Source: Axinella damicornis
Taxonomy: Eukaryota; Porifera; Demospongiae; Axinellida; Axinellidae
Direction: 5' to 3'
Assembly (NCBI GenBank): GCA_963931865.1
Contig: OZ007512.1
Span: forward strand, 124,001-188,000
Length of the DNA stretch: 64,000 nt
The notes beneath the pieces were generated by a model, which was not told the origin of the DNA, made no database searches, and saw only the letters and a list, made by a program, of their open reading frames with translations. This document shows, piece by piece, positions 42,501-53,130 of this stretch; position 1 is the first letter of the stretch; each line of letters begins with the position of its first letter. The position numbers were made by a program, and so were the translations under genes.

Positions 42501-45490
42501 CGTTTCAGGCATGTACAGTACCTCGAGTCAATTCTACTCTGGAGCAGTAACAATACGGTTAGCATACACACACACACACAGAATGGCCCAGGGCCAAACC
42601 ACACTCACTATGACATGTGCAGGAGGGCAGGCTAAACACATTGCCATGGTTTCAGCACAGAGCTGCACGTATAAGCATATGGATGGGCGAGACATACAAA
42701 CACAATACGCACCCATATACACACACACAGATCAACACACAGAATGTCACAGATGCACCCACACACACACACAGATACACTGTATGGTACAGGCAATGAC
42801 CACTGGGTGCCTAGCACGTCAGCAAGTACTGTCTTGGCCTGGTGTCAGCAGGAGAGAGAATGTCAAGCCAAAGACTACAATCGCATTAGTTACCATATAC
42901 ACAGCAATAACTACACTGTTGGGCAAACACAGTCACATGACCTGCGGGGGCGGGGCACATACACAGAGTAAACCTGAATCCCAAGACATTATGCACGTAC
43001 ACGGTTAATCCCTGGATGGGGGGGAGAGAAAACAGATTGTCCCCAGAGCAACCAGTCCCTACATGCACAGGCAGCTGCATGTAGGACTTGTTCCCCTCTC
43101 AGGATGCATTCTGAAGCTACTGCAGGGACGTAGTGCCTCAAAGGCTGGACCAGGACAATGCAATCTCAAGCTACTGCAGGGACCTACATGAACATGCAGT
43201 GCCTCAAAGGCTGGCCCAGGACAATGCAATCTCAAGCTACTGCAGGGACCTACATGAACATGCAGTGCCTCAAAGGCTGGCCCAGGACAATGCAGTCTCA
43301 AGCTACTGCAGGGACCTACATGAACATGCAGTGCCTCAAAGGCTGGCCCAGGACAATGCAATCTCAAGCTACTGCAAGGACCTACATAAACATGCAGTGC
43401 CTCAAAGGCTGGCCCAGGACAATGCAGTCTCAAGCTACTGCAGGGACCTACATGAACATGCAGTGCCTCAAAGGCTGGCCCAGGACAATGCAGTCTCAAG
43501 CTACTGCAGGGACCTACATGAACATGCAGTGCCTCAAAGGCTGGCCTGTAGGGTATGGAGGACTAAGTCACTGCATCCGACACACCTCAGAGTCTGATGT
43601 CATGCCACAAACACTTTGCCAACAACAGTTACGGCCAGCAACAATGGCCAACAGGAAGATCATAACTTCACCACCAAGGTGAGTTTCAGCACAGCTACAC
43701 GTCGTTTCGGTGCCCGTGCCCCTGCTCTAGCTCTACACTGTATACAGCACCTAGTGCAATGTTCTCTTCCAAGTATCATTGGTTCATATATAGAGGCCAC
43801 AAACACCGGCTTTCTGAGATGAGAGAGCTGTTCCTTCAGCTGGGCAGTGTCAACACCTCCACCATAGATAACGCTCTATTATCTATGCCTCCACCAACTG
43901 GTGCTAATAGCCGCCCATCTGCCAGAGTACTGCCGATTTGTAACACAGCATGCATGATCTAGTATCATGTGGACAGACAGTCTGGAGTGTGTCTGGCAAC
44001 GGGTCTGGCACCCAGAGACCATGTACTATGGCGATGCAGTCAGACTTATTGTACATACATTTGTATTTCATGGAAGGCTCGATCATGTGCCCTCCAAGGC
44101 ATCCTCGTGGCCAGGGATATTCACAGTGGATTAAGTTGCTTGAATACTGAGCGTAGTGAGCGGTTATAGCAGCTGGAGCGTGTACCCCAAATTATGTGAC
44201 ATTAGTTTGCTTAGCCACCAAGACGTTGAGAGCCTGGAAGCTGCTCGTTGACCTCAGGTCTATAGAACACAGTTCTGGGATGGTATCAGCATACGTGCAG
44301 CCCGGAACCTAGCTGAGTCTCCTGATCAAGAGCATGCTCTTTCTACAGATACCGTAGACTAGTCACAGCTATGAACGGGGTGAAGAAATGTTGACCGCCC
44401 AGGGGCGGCGGCACGGGGGGGGGGGGGGGGGGGGGGGGGGCAGGGGGGCAAGCGCCCCCCCCCCCCCCCCCCCCCCTAATATTTAGCTAGCTACTATTAA
44501 ACAGCCAACGGCTGCCCTATACTTAGTACTAGGCTGACTTGGCTAACCTTGTGATGTACGCGAATCGAGTTGCTGATCTGGCGCAGCATCGATCCTCATA
44601 TATCTGGAACGCGCAGTACAAAGCACGAAGGTGCCACGAGAGCCCATCCTGATAACTGAAAAATGAAGGCGAAAAAAATTGCGCTACGCGCCTCTATGCA
44701 CTGCCTTCGGCAGCGTGCGTAGGCTACGCCACTGGCTTGCCCCCCCAATCATAAATACGTGCCGTCGCCCCTGCCGCCATGTTTGCTGCTTGAGCACATT
44801 GCAACAAGGCTCTTGACGGCTTGACTGCACCCCTGTATTTGTTGACTATACGCACATTACACCCTAGGACTGATAATACACACAAGAGAGTGTAGCGACT
44901 TCCACCCCTTCCTTGGTACACTGCATACAGGGTCAAGATGTGCAGTCACGGTTGTGACAACAGGAATGACGACCGTTGCTAGGGCTCAGGGTGTACCTAC
45001 TGTACAAGCACACCATGTTCACTCCCACACACTATCCCTTGTATACACCACGGCCATACAAATACCGCTAATTCAGAGTTCCAACTGATAAACGACGCAG
45101 TAACCGTACACCGCCACAGTATTCAGCAACTACGTCTCTAGAATGGCTGCTTATAATTACTAGCTCAGCACACTAATGACAGGCTTCGACTCAGCTGCAG
45201 CGCGTACGCTATGAAGCATGTCAGTAACACAGCTGACAGCTGATAAAACTGTGACAGCTGCTGACAGCTGATAAAACTGTGCGCGCCCATACCTCCACAC
45301 TAAGCTAAAAGCTATAACTTTTTCCACTCACATTATCTTCTCCGTCCACGTTTCCGTATTCCACTATGTCATAGTCGTCCACCAGCCCTTCTCCCGAGTG
45401 CATGTCGACGAAGTGCGACTGTAGCTTGCCCGAGCTGGCGAATCCCACAAGGCAATACGGGCAGATGAAGCCCTCCGCCTCACTGGCCAT
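35927..45490 (-). CDS. Tensin-like gene, 5' exons: C2H2 finger, C1 domain, PTEN/tensin phosphatase domain
   Basis: Exons in gene order: 45490-45332, 41427-41316, 40892-40819, 39974-39880, 37431-37364, 37192-37095, 36705-36599, 36391-36261, 36064-35927. Splice phases match at every join. Exon 1 starts [13 protein letters not shown], a C2H2 finger (C10, C13, H26, H31) like those opening rabenosyn-5/EEA1. Exons 2-3 form a C1 domain ([35 protein letters not shown]). Exon 4 is a linker. Exons 5-9 match tensins: [81 protein letters not shown]. The catalytic Cys and Arg are present, unlike many tensins. Exon 8 is one base short (131 instead of 132), breaking frame between SWLDSDP and VVHC. Role inferred: an integrin/cytoskeleton adaptor, perhaps a lipid or tyrosine phosphatase. 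Joining exon 1 to the rest rests on phase and on the lack of another downstream partner. Confidence 0.75.
36425..36582. repeat. Two long poly-G runs in a tensin-like intron
   Basis: Near-pure G runs at about 36425-36454 and 36546-36581, with GGGGA purine repeats between them. They are potential G-quadruplexes and likely places for assembly length errors. Confidence 0.9.
37002..37040. mobile_element. 39-bp foldback of the TAGCCTCGTTCCCAG family
   Basis: TAGCCTCGTTCCCA followed by a short loop and TGGGAACGAGGCTA. Same termini as the 629-bp element at 46442. No target duplication visible here. Confidence 0.75.
37636..38402. repeat. 19-bp minisatellite, about 40 copies, with splice-donor-like core
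   Basis: Unit CAGCACTCCTGGTGAGTGA, with CCC and CAC variants; each plus-strand unit contains CTGGTGAGTG, close to a consensus 5' splice site. It lies in the intron between exons 4 and 5 of the tensin-like gene, whose sense is the opposite strand. The 270-330 aa minus-strand frames across it are repeat artefacts. Confidence 0.95.
38551..39430. repeat. Foldback repeat copy 2, interrupted by a nested element
   Basis: GAGATATGAAGCTGGGATT at the left and CCCCAGCTTCATATCTCG at the right, homologous to 28480-28714. Interrupted at its GTGATCA by the 599-bp element at 38601-39199. Confidence 0.8.
38601..39199. mobile_element. 599-bp TIR element with 7-bp target duplication GTGATCA
   Basis: Flanked by GTGATCA at 38594-38600 and 39200-39206. 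Inverted termini of about 75 bp are built of repeated GTGCCA(C/T)TTCGCCTACT modules. The minus-strand ORF inside (38796-39068) has no recognised domain. Confidence 0.85.
39489..39756. repeat. Foldback repeat with GAGATATGAAGC ends, copy 3
   Basis: Homologous to 28480-28714 and 38551-39430, same orientation as the latter. Uninterrupted, about 268 bp. Confidence 0.75.
43128..43550. repeat. 66-bp tandem repeat, about 6 copies
   Basis: Unit GCCTCAAAGGCTGGCCCAGG plus 46 further bases ending in AACATGCAGT. As 66 is a multiple of 3, open frames appear on both strands (22-residue repeats), but no protein family is recognised and it is intronic to the tensin-like gene. The last unit runs into an ATGGCCAACAGGAAG...CACCACCAAGGTGAGT module at 43644. 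Confidence 0.9.
44351..44960. repeat. Dispersed repeat interrupted by a nested GC-rich element
   Basis: Ends resemble the shorter uninterrupted copy at 49318-49455 (CACAGCTGCGACCGGGGTCAA at that copy; here CACAGCTATGAACGGGG, then CAGGGTCAAGAT...GTTGTGACAAC). A nested insert (about 44398-44775) has AGGGGCGGCGGCACG-type inverted ends and a G-run/C-run pair at its left side. Confidence 0.55.
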
Positions 45491-45844
45491 TTCACTCGAT
45501 TACGGGGGCCAACAACTCCGTATAAGGCAATCCACGGCCTCCCTGAGACTAACACTGCAACGCAAACGTCCGCTTGTAGCACAATGCTTGATAACAAGTT
45601 TACAACACTACTATGAAACTCCACTATACTCGAACTCAAAGCTAAAGGCCTATTGTCACGTGATTGATGGGCCCCACCCACTCAATCATCAAACGCTCAT
45701 GCATAGCGCATGTGATACAAACAAAGTGACGTCATAGCAGTGACTATACTTCTGTTGTCTATGCCGAAAATCTGTCATAGCATCAAATTCAATTTGCATT
45801 TCGCCATAGAGATGATACACATGGAAGAGCAGGATTGCCACAGT

Positions 45845-48486
45845 TCAGGACGTCCTCAATGGTGCTTTGGGTCCTCCTCCGCCGGCCCCACCCCCTGCAC
45901 CCCCTCCCCCTCCTCCTCCTGCACCCCCTCCACCTCCTCCAGCCCTCCCACCAGCACCTGCCCTCGCACTGTCATCAGGCTGTGTGTGTGGGTGTTGGGG
46001 GAGGGATATGGTTGGTGGTCAATGTCCTACCATACCCTTGCAGAGAAGGTGCTTACCCTGGGCCTAAATCGTGGAGGTGGAGTGCGGTCTTTTCGTTGTT
46101 GCTTTGAACGGTTGCGCACTATCTTAGAGTGGATGGCACAGCTCACACAGTAGACCAGCTTAGCATATAGTTTTGGCAGAGGATAGCCTGTGGGATGGGA
46201 GGGTGTGTGTGTTCGTAGGCAGTTAGATGCAAATGTGTGTAATGTGTAGTGGTGTACACTGATAGGGATGTCATAGACGGATCATGTGCGAAGTTTCCAC
46301 AGGCCTTCCAGAGGTCGAAATAAGGATTACATGTTGAGCGGTCAAATGTCCTAGCACTTTAGATTTTGATTGGACATATACAAAATATGTTAGGTCATGC
46401 CCGCGCCCGTCACCAAAAATAAATCACAAGAGCATGAATGTTAGCCTCGTACCCAGGCCTTCAATCGCGGGGGGAAGGCCTGGTATACACTGTTTGCGCA
46501 TGCGCTTAATTTCCCCCAAAATCTTGGAAAATAGGATATATATCTCGGTATTCTTCCGTGAAACGATGACGTCAATGACGTCTACGTTTACATTCCTAGA
46601 AGAACCGCAAGGAACGACGAGTAGCAATAATTAATGGCGTGCAAAAGTTCTGGTGGTAGTAGTTTCTCTGAGGCTCTTACCTATGCTTTGCGAAGGCTGA
46701 AAATGACACGGATGACTGTGAAAGAAGAGCAGCGCTCCTCCATGAGAGCTGTGTACGAAGACAGCGACGTGTTCGTGTGGCTAACTACCTACTGGCTATG
46801 GCAAGAGCCTGTGCTACCAAGCGCTCCCTTTCCTCATGGACTACGGAGTTGTAGACAGTGGAAAGAGCTGTGGTGTGCTTGTTGTGAGCCCCTTGATTGC
46901 TCTCATGCACGCGTACACGGGTGTGTTATCCAAACGTCATCGGTTAAGCCCAACCCATTCGCAAACGTCACAATTAAAATTGACGTAATATTCACATTTA
47001 AATTAAACGCATGCGCAAACAGTGTATACCAGGCCTTCCCCCCGCGATTGAAGGCCTGGGTACGAGGCTACATGAATGTGTGCTCTCCAAGCTAGATTCA
47101 AATCCATGTTGGTTGTGTGTATGTGTATTGGGAAATAAAAAGAATTTGGTTGACCAGAACTCATCCATAAAGAAAGAGAAAAAAAGAAATTGGCTGATTC
47201 GAACCAGGTACAGTGATTATGGGTATGATTGTATTCATGCATGTTGATCGGTCACGCCTACCGAACAAGTCATTAGTGTGCGGTCATTTTAGCTAAATGC
47301 ACGGAAATTGACCGATGACCGCACGTTATTTCGACCTCTGGCCTTCTTTCTTCTCAGATCAGAGCAAATTATCTTTGTGTTCTGACAAATGTCAGATCGA
47401 TAACAGCTTTGGTCTGACATTAGCAAATTTGGCCGGACATTTAAAGTTTCATTGACAGGTGAAAAAACCCACTGGTTTTGCCTTTTGGAGGCTGTGGAGA
47501 AAAACAGGTGACTCATCTACTGTTAAGCGTCATCTTCAGCACTGCACAGAATGCTTGTCATTAGCAGGCTAAGTCTGCTAAGTGAAGTAAGGAAGTTTAA
47601 GTGAAGTAAGGAAGTTTAAGTGAACTAAGGAAGCCAGGCTGACGGTAAGAGCTTGCTGAGTCAGGAGCTGTATATACTGTAGGCTTGGCCATGGCACTTC
47701 TTCGAGCTGCTACGTCAGATCAGGACTGGAAATGGACGGACAATACACGGAAATGTACGGACTTTTGTCCAATGACCGACCGTTATAATTTTGGTCTGCC
47801 CTGTTTTTGCATACTGCAAGTGATTAAAAACTGGAGGTACAGAAGGCCTGGGAACCCTACCAGAAATGTCTTACAAGATCTAGTGAGGTGTTCAAAAAGA
47901 TCGCAAGATCTTGTGAGCATCTAGCAAGATCTTCTAATAGGGAACGAGGCTTATACAAAACCCCCATGATCTCATGTTGAGATGCAAAACCTTCACTCAC
48001 CATCATATACCGATGCTTCTGAGAGATCTCGGATGGCAGCTGCTTCAACAATGTTCCGAATTACAAACTTCTTGATGGCCTTGTCCTAACAGTGGTGGTA
48101 ATGGATTAGTAATGTGTGTACGTACAAACGTGCATTTGGACACATATACGTGACTGGATCAGGTGAAGAACATGGTCACATTATCTGGCCCCAGACCCTA
48201 ACCGACTGTGTTCTTCAGTTGACCCCAGAGAAGCATATAACGAACTCATATAACTACCTTGGGGACACATCTTGCACAGTTGGTACAGCGTACATAGCGC
48301 ACGTGACCTCTACCGTGCTTCGAACGACCACCGTTTCGCCTCTTCTGAGTCTGCACAACACAATACATACAGGCAACATGACGCACGCTGTATCCACTAC
48401 AACATACCCGAGTAACAGGTACACCCTCCCCAGGAAATGCACAGAACAGTCATCCCCAAATCAGTACTTCAGTAATAACTCACCAT
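45845..48486 (-). CDS. RPS26: Small ribosomal subunit protein eS26
   Basis: Exons on the minus strand: 48486-48484 (ATG only, then GTGAGT), 48350-48258 ([25 protein letters not shown]), 48085-48001 ([18 protein letters not shown]), 46187-46057 ([19 protein letters not shown], then [12 protein letters not shown]), and a probable last exon 45968-45845, Gly-rich, ending PKAPLRTS. The two CxxC pairs of the eS26 zinc ribbon (CTNC/CARC region and CVSC) are present, and an intron right after the ATG is common in ribosomal protein genes. The last exon fits a Gly-rich eS26 tail only if the previous donor is CAG|GTAAGC; the sequence has one extra G there, so a one-base insertion or another acceptor must be assumed. 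Intron 3 hosts the 629-bp mobile element. Confidence 0.9.
46442..47070. mobile_element. 629-bp Pack-MULE-like element with 9-bp target duplication
   Basis: CATGAATGT flanks both sides (46433-46441 and 47071-47079). Inverted termini of about 65-70 bp begin TAGCCTCGTACCCAGGCCTT, with a 6-G run inside. Between them lies a fragment of a RecQ-like helicase exon. Long TIRs plus a 9-bp duplication fit Mutator-like elements, and a captured host-like exon fits the Pack-MULE concept (inference). Inserted in an intron of RPS26. Confidence 0.88.
46634..46960 (+). pseudogene. RecQ-like helicase exon fragment carried by the TIR element
   Basis: One frame reads [20 protein letters not shown], then [21 protein letters not shown] second frame continues [18 protein letters not shown] and [16 protein letters not shown]. 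These are the Q-motif-to-Walker-A and motif Ia regions of RecQ-like helicases. The shift comes from an extra ACTA within the CTACCTACTGGC stretch just before the P-loop (about 46785-46795). No other helicase motifs are present, so it is a captured, inactive piece. Confidence 0.75.
47578..47636. repeat. 19-bp triplet repeat in RPS26 intron 3
   Basis: Three copies of AAGTGAAGTAAGGAAGTTT, the last with a substitution. Confidence 0.85.
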
Positions 48487-49074
48487 TTTCTTCAGACCGC
48501 GTGGCGAGGAGAAATTCTGCGCATGCGCACAAACGCTAAGCACGTGGAAGTAAAGGGAGGAGTTCCTGCTTGTTATTGGTAGTACACCGACACAGTACTG
48601 CACCGGAGGTAAATTATGTGTTCTTAGCTAGATATACTTATCTAGGTATATAGTTCAGGTAGACACACTAGAACTTTATACGCTGCAACAACCGGAGCCC
48701 CGCCCACTTTAATAGGAACTGTAGGTAACGGAGGAGGTTTCCGGACAGTCTTTTGATTACGGCATTCCTGCCCCTCGCATTCCCTCCGTTAGCAATTCTT
48801 CCAAATTATGCATGCATACCCTACCTTCGAACTCTGCAACGCTGTGCAGTTGTTAAACAACTGCTCCCAGAGACCGAAAACGGGCTGTGTCCGGAAATCC
48901 CCTGCTGTCCGGAAACCCCCTCCGTTACCCCCTCCGTTACCTTATAAGCTTACTGGTGGATGTACATGTTTTTGTAGCCCCAGCAGTGCTCAAGCAGTGC
49001 ACCGACTGGACTGTGGGATCATGCCATATATTAAGTTCTTGGTCCGTTCGATTTGTACCTCAGATCATGTGATC
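48487..49074. promoter_or_regulatory. Shared divergent promoter region of RPS26 and RNASEH2C
   Basis: 588 bp separate the two start codons, transcribed away from each other. It contains GCGCATGCGC (48522-48531, an NRF1-like palindrome), CACGTG-like motifs near 48540 and no obvious TATA. A bidirectional promoter is inferred from layout. Confidence 0.5.
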
Positions 49075-51369
49075 ATGTCATCAGTGGAGCCAATCAGATT
49101 GAGACACCCTCCTGCCCCCAGTGGGGATGTGCACATGTTGCCGTGCAGTGTGCTGGTGGAGAAGGAGGGAGGAGGGATGGGGAGAGAAGGAAGGGAAGTG
49201 AGGGCAGACTCGTACTTTGCCCCTCTCATCAGAGAAGAAGATGAGGTCACTGCAGGCGACAGGAAAGGTAACCATAGCAACAAACATGGTACTATACTGA
49301 TACTCCAATAGGCACTGCAGTCACAGCTGCGACCGGGGTCAAGAAATCTTGACCGTCATTTATGCTGCTTGACCACTTGACCGCATTCCAAAAGGACTTC
49401 CTTGGTATACAGGGTCAAGATTCGCCAATAAGCCCGGTTACAGCTCTGACTACAGCGTCTATGGGAGTGTCACTCCCTTGATTATTAGGCAATGGGTAGC
49501 AACAGGAGGTGCCGATTATGTTACTTGCATGGAAACATCTGAGGCAATAGTTTGATGTGGAGGAATGGGGTCCTTTGATCTTTCTGATTGTTAATTCCAC
49601 CAGCATAGTCCAGAGTCCTGAAGTGACTGTTATCTGATCATCTTGTTTTTCTCTCTCGCAACCATACATAGTCTTCAGCTCCTCTTTCAGAGGGAGACCG
49701 CTGAAGGGTGTGAGGGTTGATGTGCCTGAGGGTTACACAGGTACAGTCAATGGAAGGTGATAGTCTTTCCACAGTACAATTCTGGTCCATTTGTTTTTCT
49801 AGTAGCAGGATGAGAAGTAATCCGATGGAACCAGCCAGGCATTCCATCTTTCCACTGCTCCCCTGTGGGTTGATTGAGAGCTAAGAGCTGATTTGCGTGG
49901 GTCATGTCAGTCCTTGCTATCCCCTACCCTCAGTCCGTCCCGTGATCCCGTTCCTCACTTCATGTGGGGGCGACGGGTGGCCTAGTGGTTAAAGACTTGG
50001 ACTATTGACCAAAAGTCATGAGTTCGAGTCCCACCAGTGGCAGGGTACTTTCTTTCCTTTAAGGTCCCACAACCGAAAAGGCATGCTGACCAGGTTGTGG
50101 GTTATGGCAGCTGCTTCTAGGGAGTCTCCCCGGAGTCTACTCAGCTCTACCCCCACAAATTGAGTAGGTGTTTGCTTGAAGGTATTTGCATCTGATAGCT
50201 TACACCGCATCCTTTGGAGAGGATGTAAAGCCGTCGGCCCCGGGGGGCTGGTTAATAATAGCACTCAGTGCTACTTCCAGTCGCCTCGTTAGCCATACTG
50301 TGGTAAAACCTCTCATAGAGGTAAAAAAAAAATCCCTCCATCAGTCTGTCCCTTATCACAATCAGCTTGTCCCTCCTCACTCCCTCAATGACCAGTGCTG
50401 ATACAAATCTGCACCTGCCAGTTAGTAGCTGGTCATTAGATCTAATTAGCTGCAAGCATTCACAGTATTGATCCTTGTAACCCGGATGAAGGGAGGGTGG
50501 TGCTATTATTAATACGGTGCATTTGCTTCTGATCATCTTCTTCTTAGGTGTGGTCTTACAGAAGCATAGCCAGCAAGGGGGTGTGGTTACCGACGGGACA
50601 ACTGAGGTACATGGGATCTCCATGCTATGCCAGGGGACTATGTTAGAATCTAGATCACCCTCGGGACCCGTGTTTGTGGCCACTATAGACATGTGACTGC
50701 TTTACACTGGTCATTGTTGTGCAGGATTAGTGCAACTTGGGACCACCGGTAGTGACCATAATAGAGAGGTGGCTTTAACAGTGACCAATATAGCAAGTTC
50801 CACCGTACGTAAATATCTGTGACTGGGACAGTGAACGGAGATAGACTCAATGTATTCATTTTGTACAGGGCCGAGAGCTGAGGGTCAAAGGTCACTTCTC
50901 TCACCTGCACTACTGGAACCTACAGATGTCCCCCACGGCTGATGACAAGCTGCTGCAGGCGCTGACGTGGGTGCAGCTCTCTCAGTCCGTGAGTGCTAGA
51001 TTATGCACTGCACTGATAGTGTTTACCTTCTACTCCATCTTATCCTCCTGTCTCCCTATATTATCACCTCCCTCCTCTCTCTTCCACTTCCTTTCTTCCT
51101 CCTCTCTTTTACCACCTCACTTGAACCTCCTTTCTCCCTCCCCTCTCTTCTACTTCTACCACCTCACTCCAACCTCCTTTCTCCCCTCTTCCACCACCTC
51201 CATCCCTCCTGTCTCCTTTCTTCCTCCCTCTCTTCCACTCCCTCCCACCTCCTTTCTCCCCCCCACTTTTGCTCTCTCTTCCACCATATCCCTCCCTCCC
51301 TCCCTCCCTCAGCTTCACCACCCCACCCCCCTCCACCATCACACCAGTGATGGTGATCAGAACAAATGA
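49075..51369 (+). CDS. RNASEH2C: Ribonuclease H2 subunit C
   Basis: Exons 49075-49267, 49672-49740, 50548-50606, 50869-50988 and 51313-51369 join in phase to 165 codons plus stop, close to the usual length of the animal protein (about 164). Recognised blocks: DVHMLPCSV and DSYFAPLIRE (exon 1), SSFRGRPLKGVRVDVPEGYT (exon 2), GVVLQKHS (exon 3), HFSHLHYWNLQMSPTADDKL and ALTWVQLSQSLHH (exons 4-5). It is a structural subunit of the trimeric RNase H2 that removes ribonucleotides from DNA; catalysis is in subunit A. The ATG chosen gives a normal N-terminus. All introns are GT-AG. It is divergent from RPS26. A SINE lies in the second intron, and a minisatellite follows the stop. Confidence 0.9.
49318..49455. 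repeat. Short dispersed repeat in RNASEH2C intron 1
   Basis: AGTCACAGCTGCGACCGGG ... GCCCGGTTACAGCTCTGACT forms imperfect inverted ends. Relative of 44351-44960. Confidence 0.6.
49970..50340 (+). repeat. tRNA-derived SINE in RNASEH2C intron 2
   Basis: A-box TGGCCTAGTGG at 49978-49988, B-box AGTTCGAGTCC at about 50021-50031, a body of about 290 bp, and an A-rich tail ending near 50331 (GGTAAAAAAAAAATCCC). Confidence 0.8.
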
Positions 51370-51448
51370 TCCAACTCCCTGCACATGTTTGTCCTGTTAC
51401 TGTCTCTGAATGTGTACCATTTTACTGACTGAGCTATGTTCTCAGCTA

Positions 51449-52025
51449 GAAGGTGTTGCCCCCTTACACGGGCGGCTCGGGGAATGAGATGGTGTTGCCC
51501 CCTTACACGGGGGGGCTCGGAGAATGAGAAGGTGTTGCCCCCTTACACGGGGACTCGGGGGAATGAGAAGGTGTTGCCCCCTTACACGGGGGCTCGGGGA
51601 ATGAGAAGGTATTGCCCCCTTACACAGGGGCTCGGGGAATGAGAAGGTGTTGCCCCCTTACACAGGGTGCTCGGAGAATGAGGAGGTGTTGCCCCCTTAC
51701 ACGGGGACTCGGGGGAATGAGAGGGTGTTGCCCCCTTACTGGGGGCTAGAAGGTGTTGCCCCCTTACACGGGCGGCTCGGGGAATGAGAAGGTGTTGCTC
51801 CCTTACACGGGGGCTCGGGGAATGAGAAGGTGTTGCCCCCTTACACTGGGTGCTCGGAGAATGAGAAGGTGTTGCCCCCTTACACGGGATGCTCGGAGAA
51901 TGAGAAGGTGTTGCCTCCTTACACAAGGGACTCGGGGAATGAGAAGGTGGTGCTCCCTTACACGGGGGGGGGGGGGGGTTGATGAGAAGATGTTGACCCC
52001 TTGCACGGGCTCGGAGAATGAGAAG
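51449..52025. repeat. Minisatellite of about 38 bp, about 15 copies, downstream of RNASEH2C
   Basis: Unit AAGGTGTTGCCCCCTTACAC plus a variable GGGGGCTCGGGGAATGAG part. It starts about 80 bp after the RNASEH2C stop, so it may lie in the 3' UTR. Units vary in the number of G. Confidence 0.92.
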
Positions 52026-52547
52026 ATAAAAAACAAAGCTGTTAAAACTTCAACCCAGAAATCACTGATGACTTGGCTTCAATAACAGACCAACACGAAC
52101 GGTGATAATTCCGTTACTATCAATGCTTATTAAAATACATTTTTGTTTTATAAGAGCAGTATGCAACCCATGATTAACTCTTCCCGGTAGGAAGCATATT
52201 AGCAGCCAGCACTATCTCTCATGATGATGAGATTGAATGACCAACTCTTGTATTTGAGTCCTATCCGGGCCTCTTCCCTCTGTTACGCATTCGTACTCTA
52301 GATCTGAGAATCGGACTAGACGCACTGGAGGACAAAAAGGCCAGGAAGAGTATCTCGCATGCAGTCATTCTCAGCTGGTACGATGGCTTCCGGCAACCTT
52401 TCAAAGTCTGCTGACAGCTAGTGCAGTCAAGTTTCCGATCAGCAGGGGATTAGATTTCTCTTTCAGCCGAATGATGGGCTGTTGTCCCACCAGCTATGGC
52501 TGCGGGCAAGAGACTCCAGTATGCATGCACCTCATCAACCTGATGTT

Positions 52548-52584
52548 TAGCCTCGTTCCCAGGATATGACCTGGGAACGAGGCT
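52548..52584. mobile_element. 37-bp foldback of the TAGCCTCGTTCCCAG family
   Basis: TAGCCTCGTTCCCAG, a loop of about 8 bases, then CTGGGAACGAGGCT. Flanks show only a weak, unconvincing duplication. Confidence 0.75.
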
Positions 52585-52784
52585 GTCTGAATTTGTGCTG
52601 TAGGTAAGAACACAGCCAGCCTTCTGAGGGTGTTGCACAATCAGCACATTATATTCCAAAGTTACACAAACTGTGATTGTGTGCTCTACTTTGACACTAT
52701 CATCTCCAGTACCGTAGTTGCAGTTAATTTCGCGGTGGGAAAATTTTTGCGGATGAAGTAAGACCGTGAATATTAAACAAGAAA

Positions 52785-52876
52785 AACCCTCCCTAGGTGC
52801 AACTTGTGGGACTCGAACCTGTGGCCTCTCACACCACAGTCGAGTGCTTTAACCACTTGGCCACACAGTCGCATTG
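52785..52876 (-). repeat. tRNA-like SINE head
   Basis: On the minus strand: A-box TGGCCAAGTGG (about 52854-52864), B-box GGTTCGAGTCC, then CACAAGTTGCACCTAGG, which is shared with the SINE pieces near 10000 and 26260. Acceptor-stem ends do not pair, so it is not a functional tRNA. Confidence 0.75.
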
Positions 52877-53091
52877 GCTTCAGCTATCTTGGCTGAATTT
52901 GAAATGGTAGTCTTGTCGGACAGAGGTTATGCATGATGGCCGGGGATGGCTGTGGCTACGGGCAAAATCAATCCATTCCGGTGTCATCCTGATCAGGCGT
53001 ATAGCAATATTGGCTCCTTTGCACAATAGAAATTGACTGACTAATGGAAATCATTGCTATACAGGAAAGGTGCAATGATTGTGGTTGTGGC

Positions 53092-53130
53092 TAGTCTCGT
53101 TCCCAGACCCTCAATCTGGGCACGAGACTA
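53092..53130. mobile_element. 39-bp foldback of the TAGTCTCGTTCCCAG subfamily
   Basis: TAGTCTCGTTCCCAGA, a short loop, then TCTGGGCACGAGACTA. No clear target duplication. Confidence 0.7.

Larger units (their letters stand above)
41430..45331. other. First intron of the tensin-like gene (about 3.9 kb) with repeats
   Basis: No other gene or exon recognised; CA/TG microsatellites at 42200-42225, 42564-42580 and 42720-42780. It includes the 66-bp array and nested repeats listed separately. Short ORFs are not supported. Confidence 0.5.

Noticed and set aside
43133..43682. 154-174 aa ORFs across 43.1-43.7 kb
   Set aside because: 66-bp tandem repeat keeping frames open on both strands; lies within an intron and matches no family.
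45860..46000. Proline-rich (formin or WASP-like) exon on the plus strand
   Set aside because: The poly-Pro reading is the complement of the Gly-rich last exon of eS26 on the minus strand.
46039..46153. Plus-strand exon reading [13 protein letters not shown]
   Set aside because: Antisense of the conserved eS26 exon 46057-46187.
51003..51350. Pro/Ser/Leu-rich ORFs
   Set aside because: Pyrimidine-rich intron 4 of RNASEH2C before its last acceptor.
52785..52876. Functional tRNA gene
   Set aside because: A and B boxes are present but the acceptor stem does not pair, and the same 3' sequence recurs in two other SINE copies.
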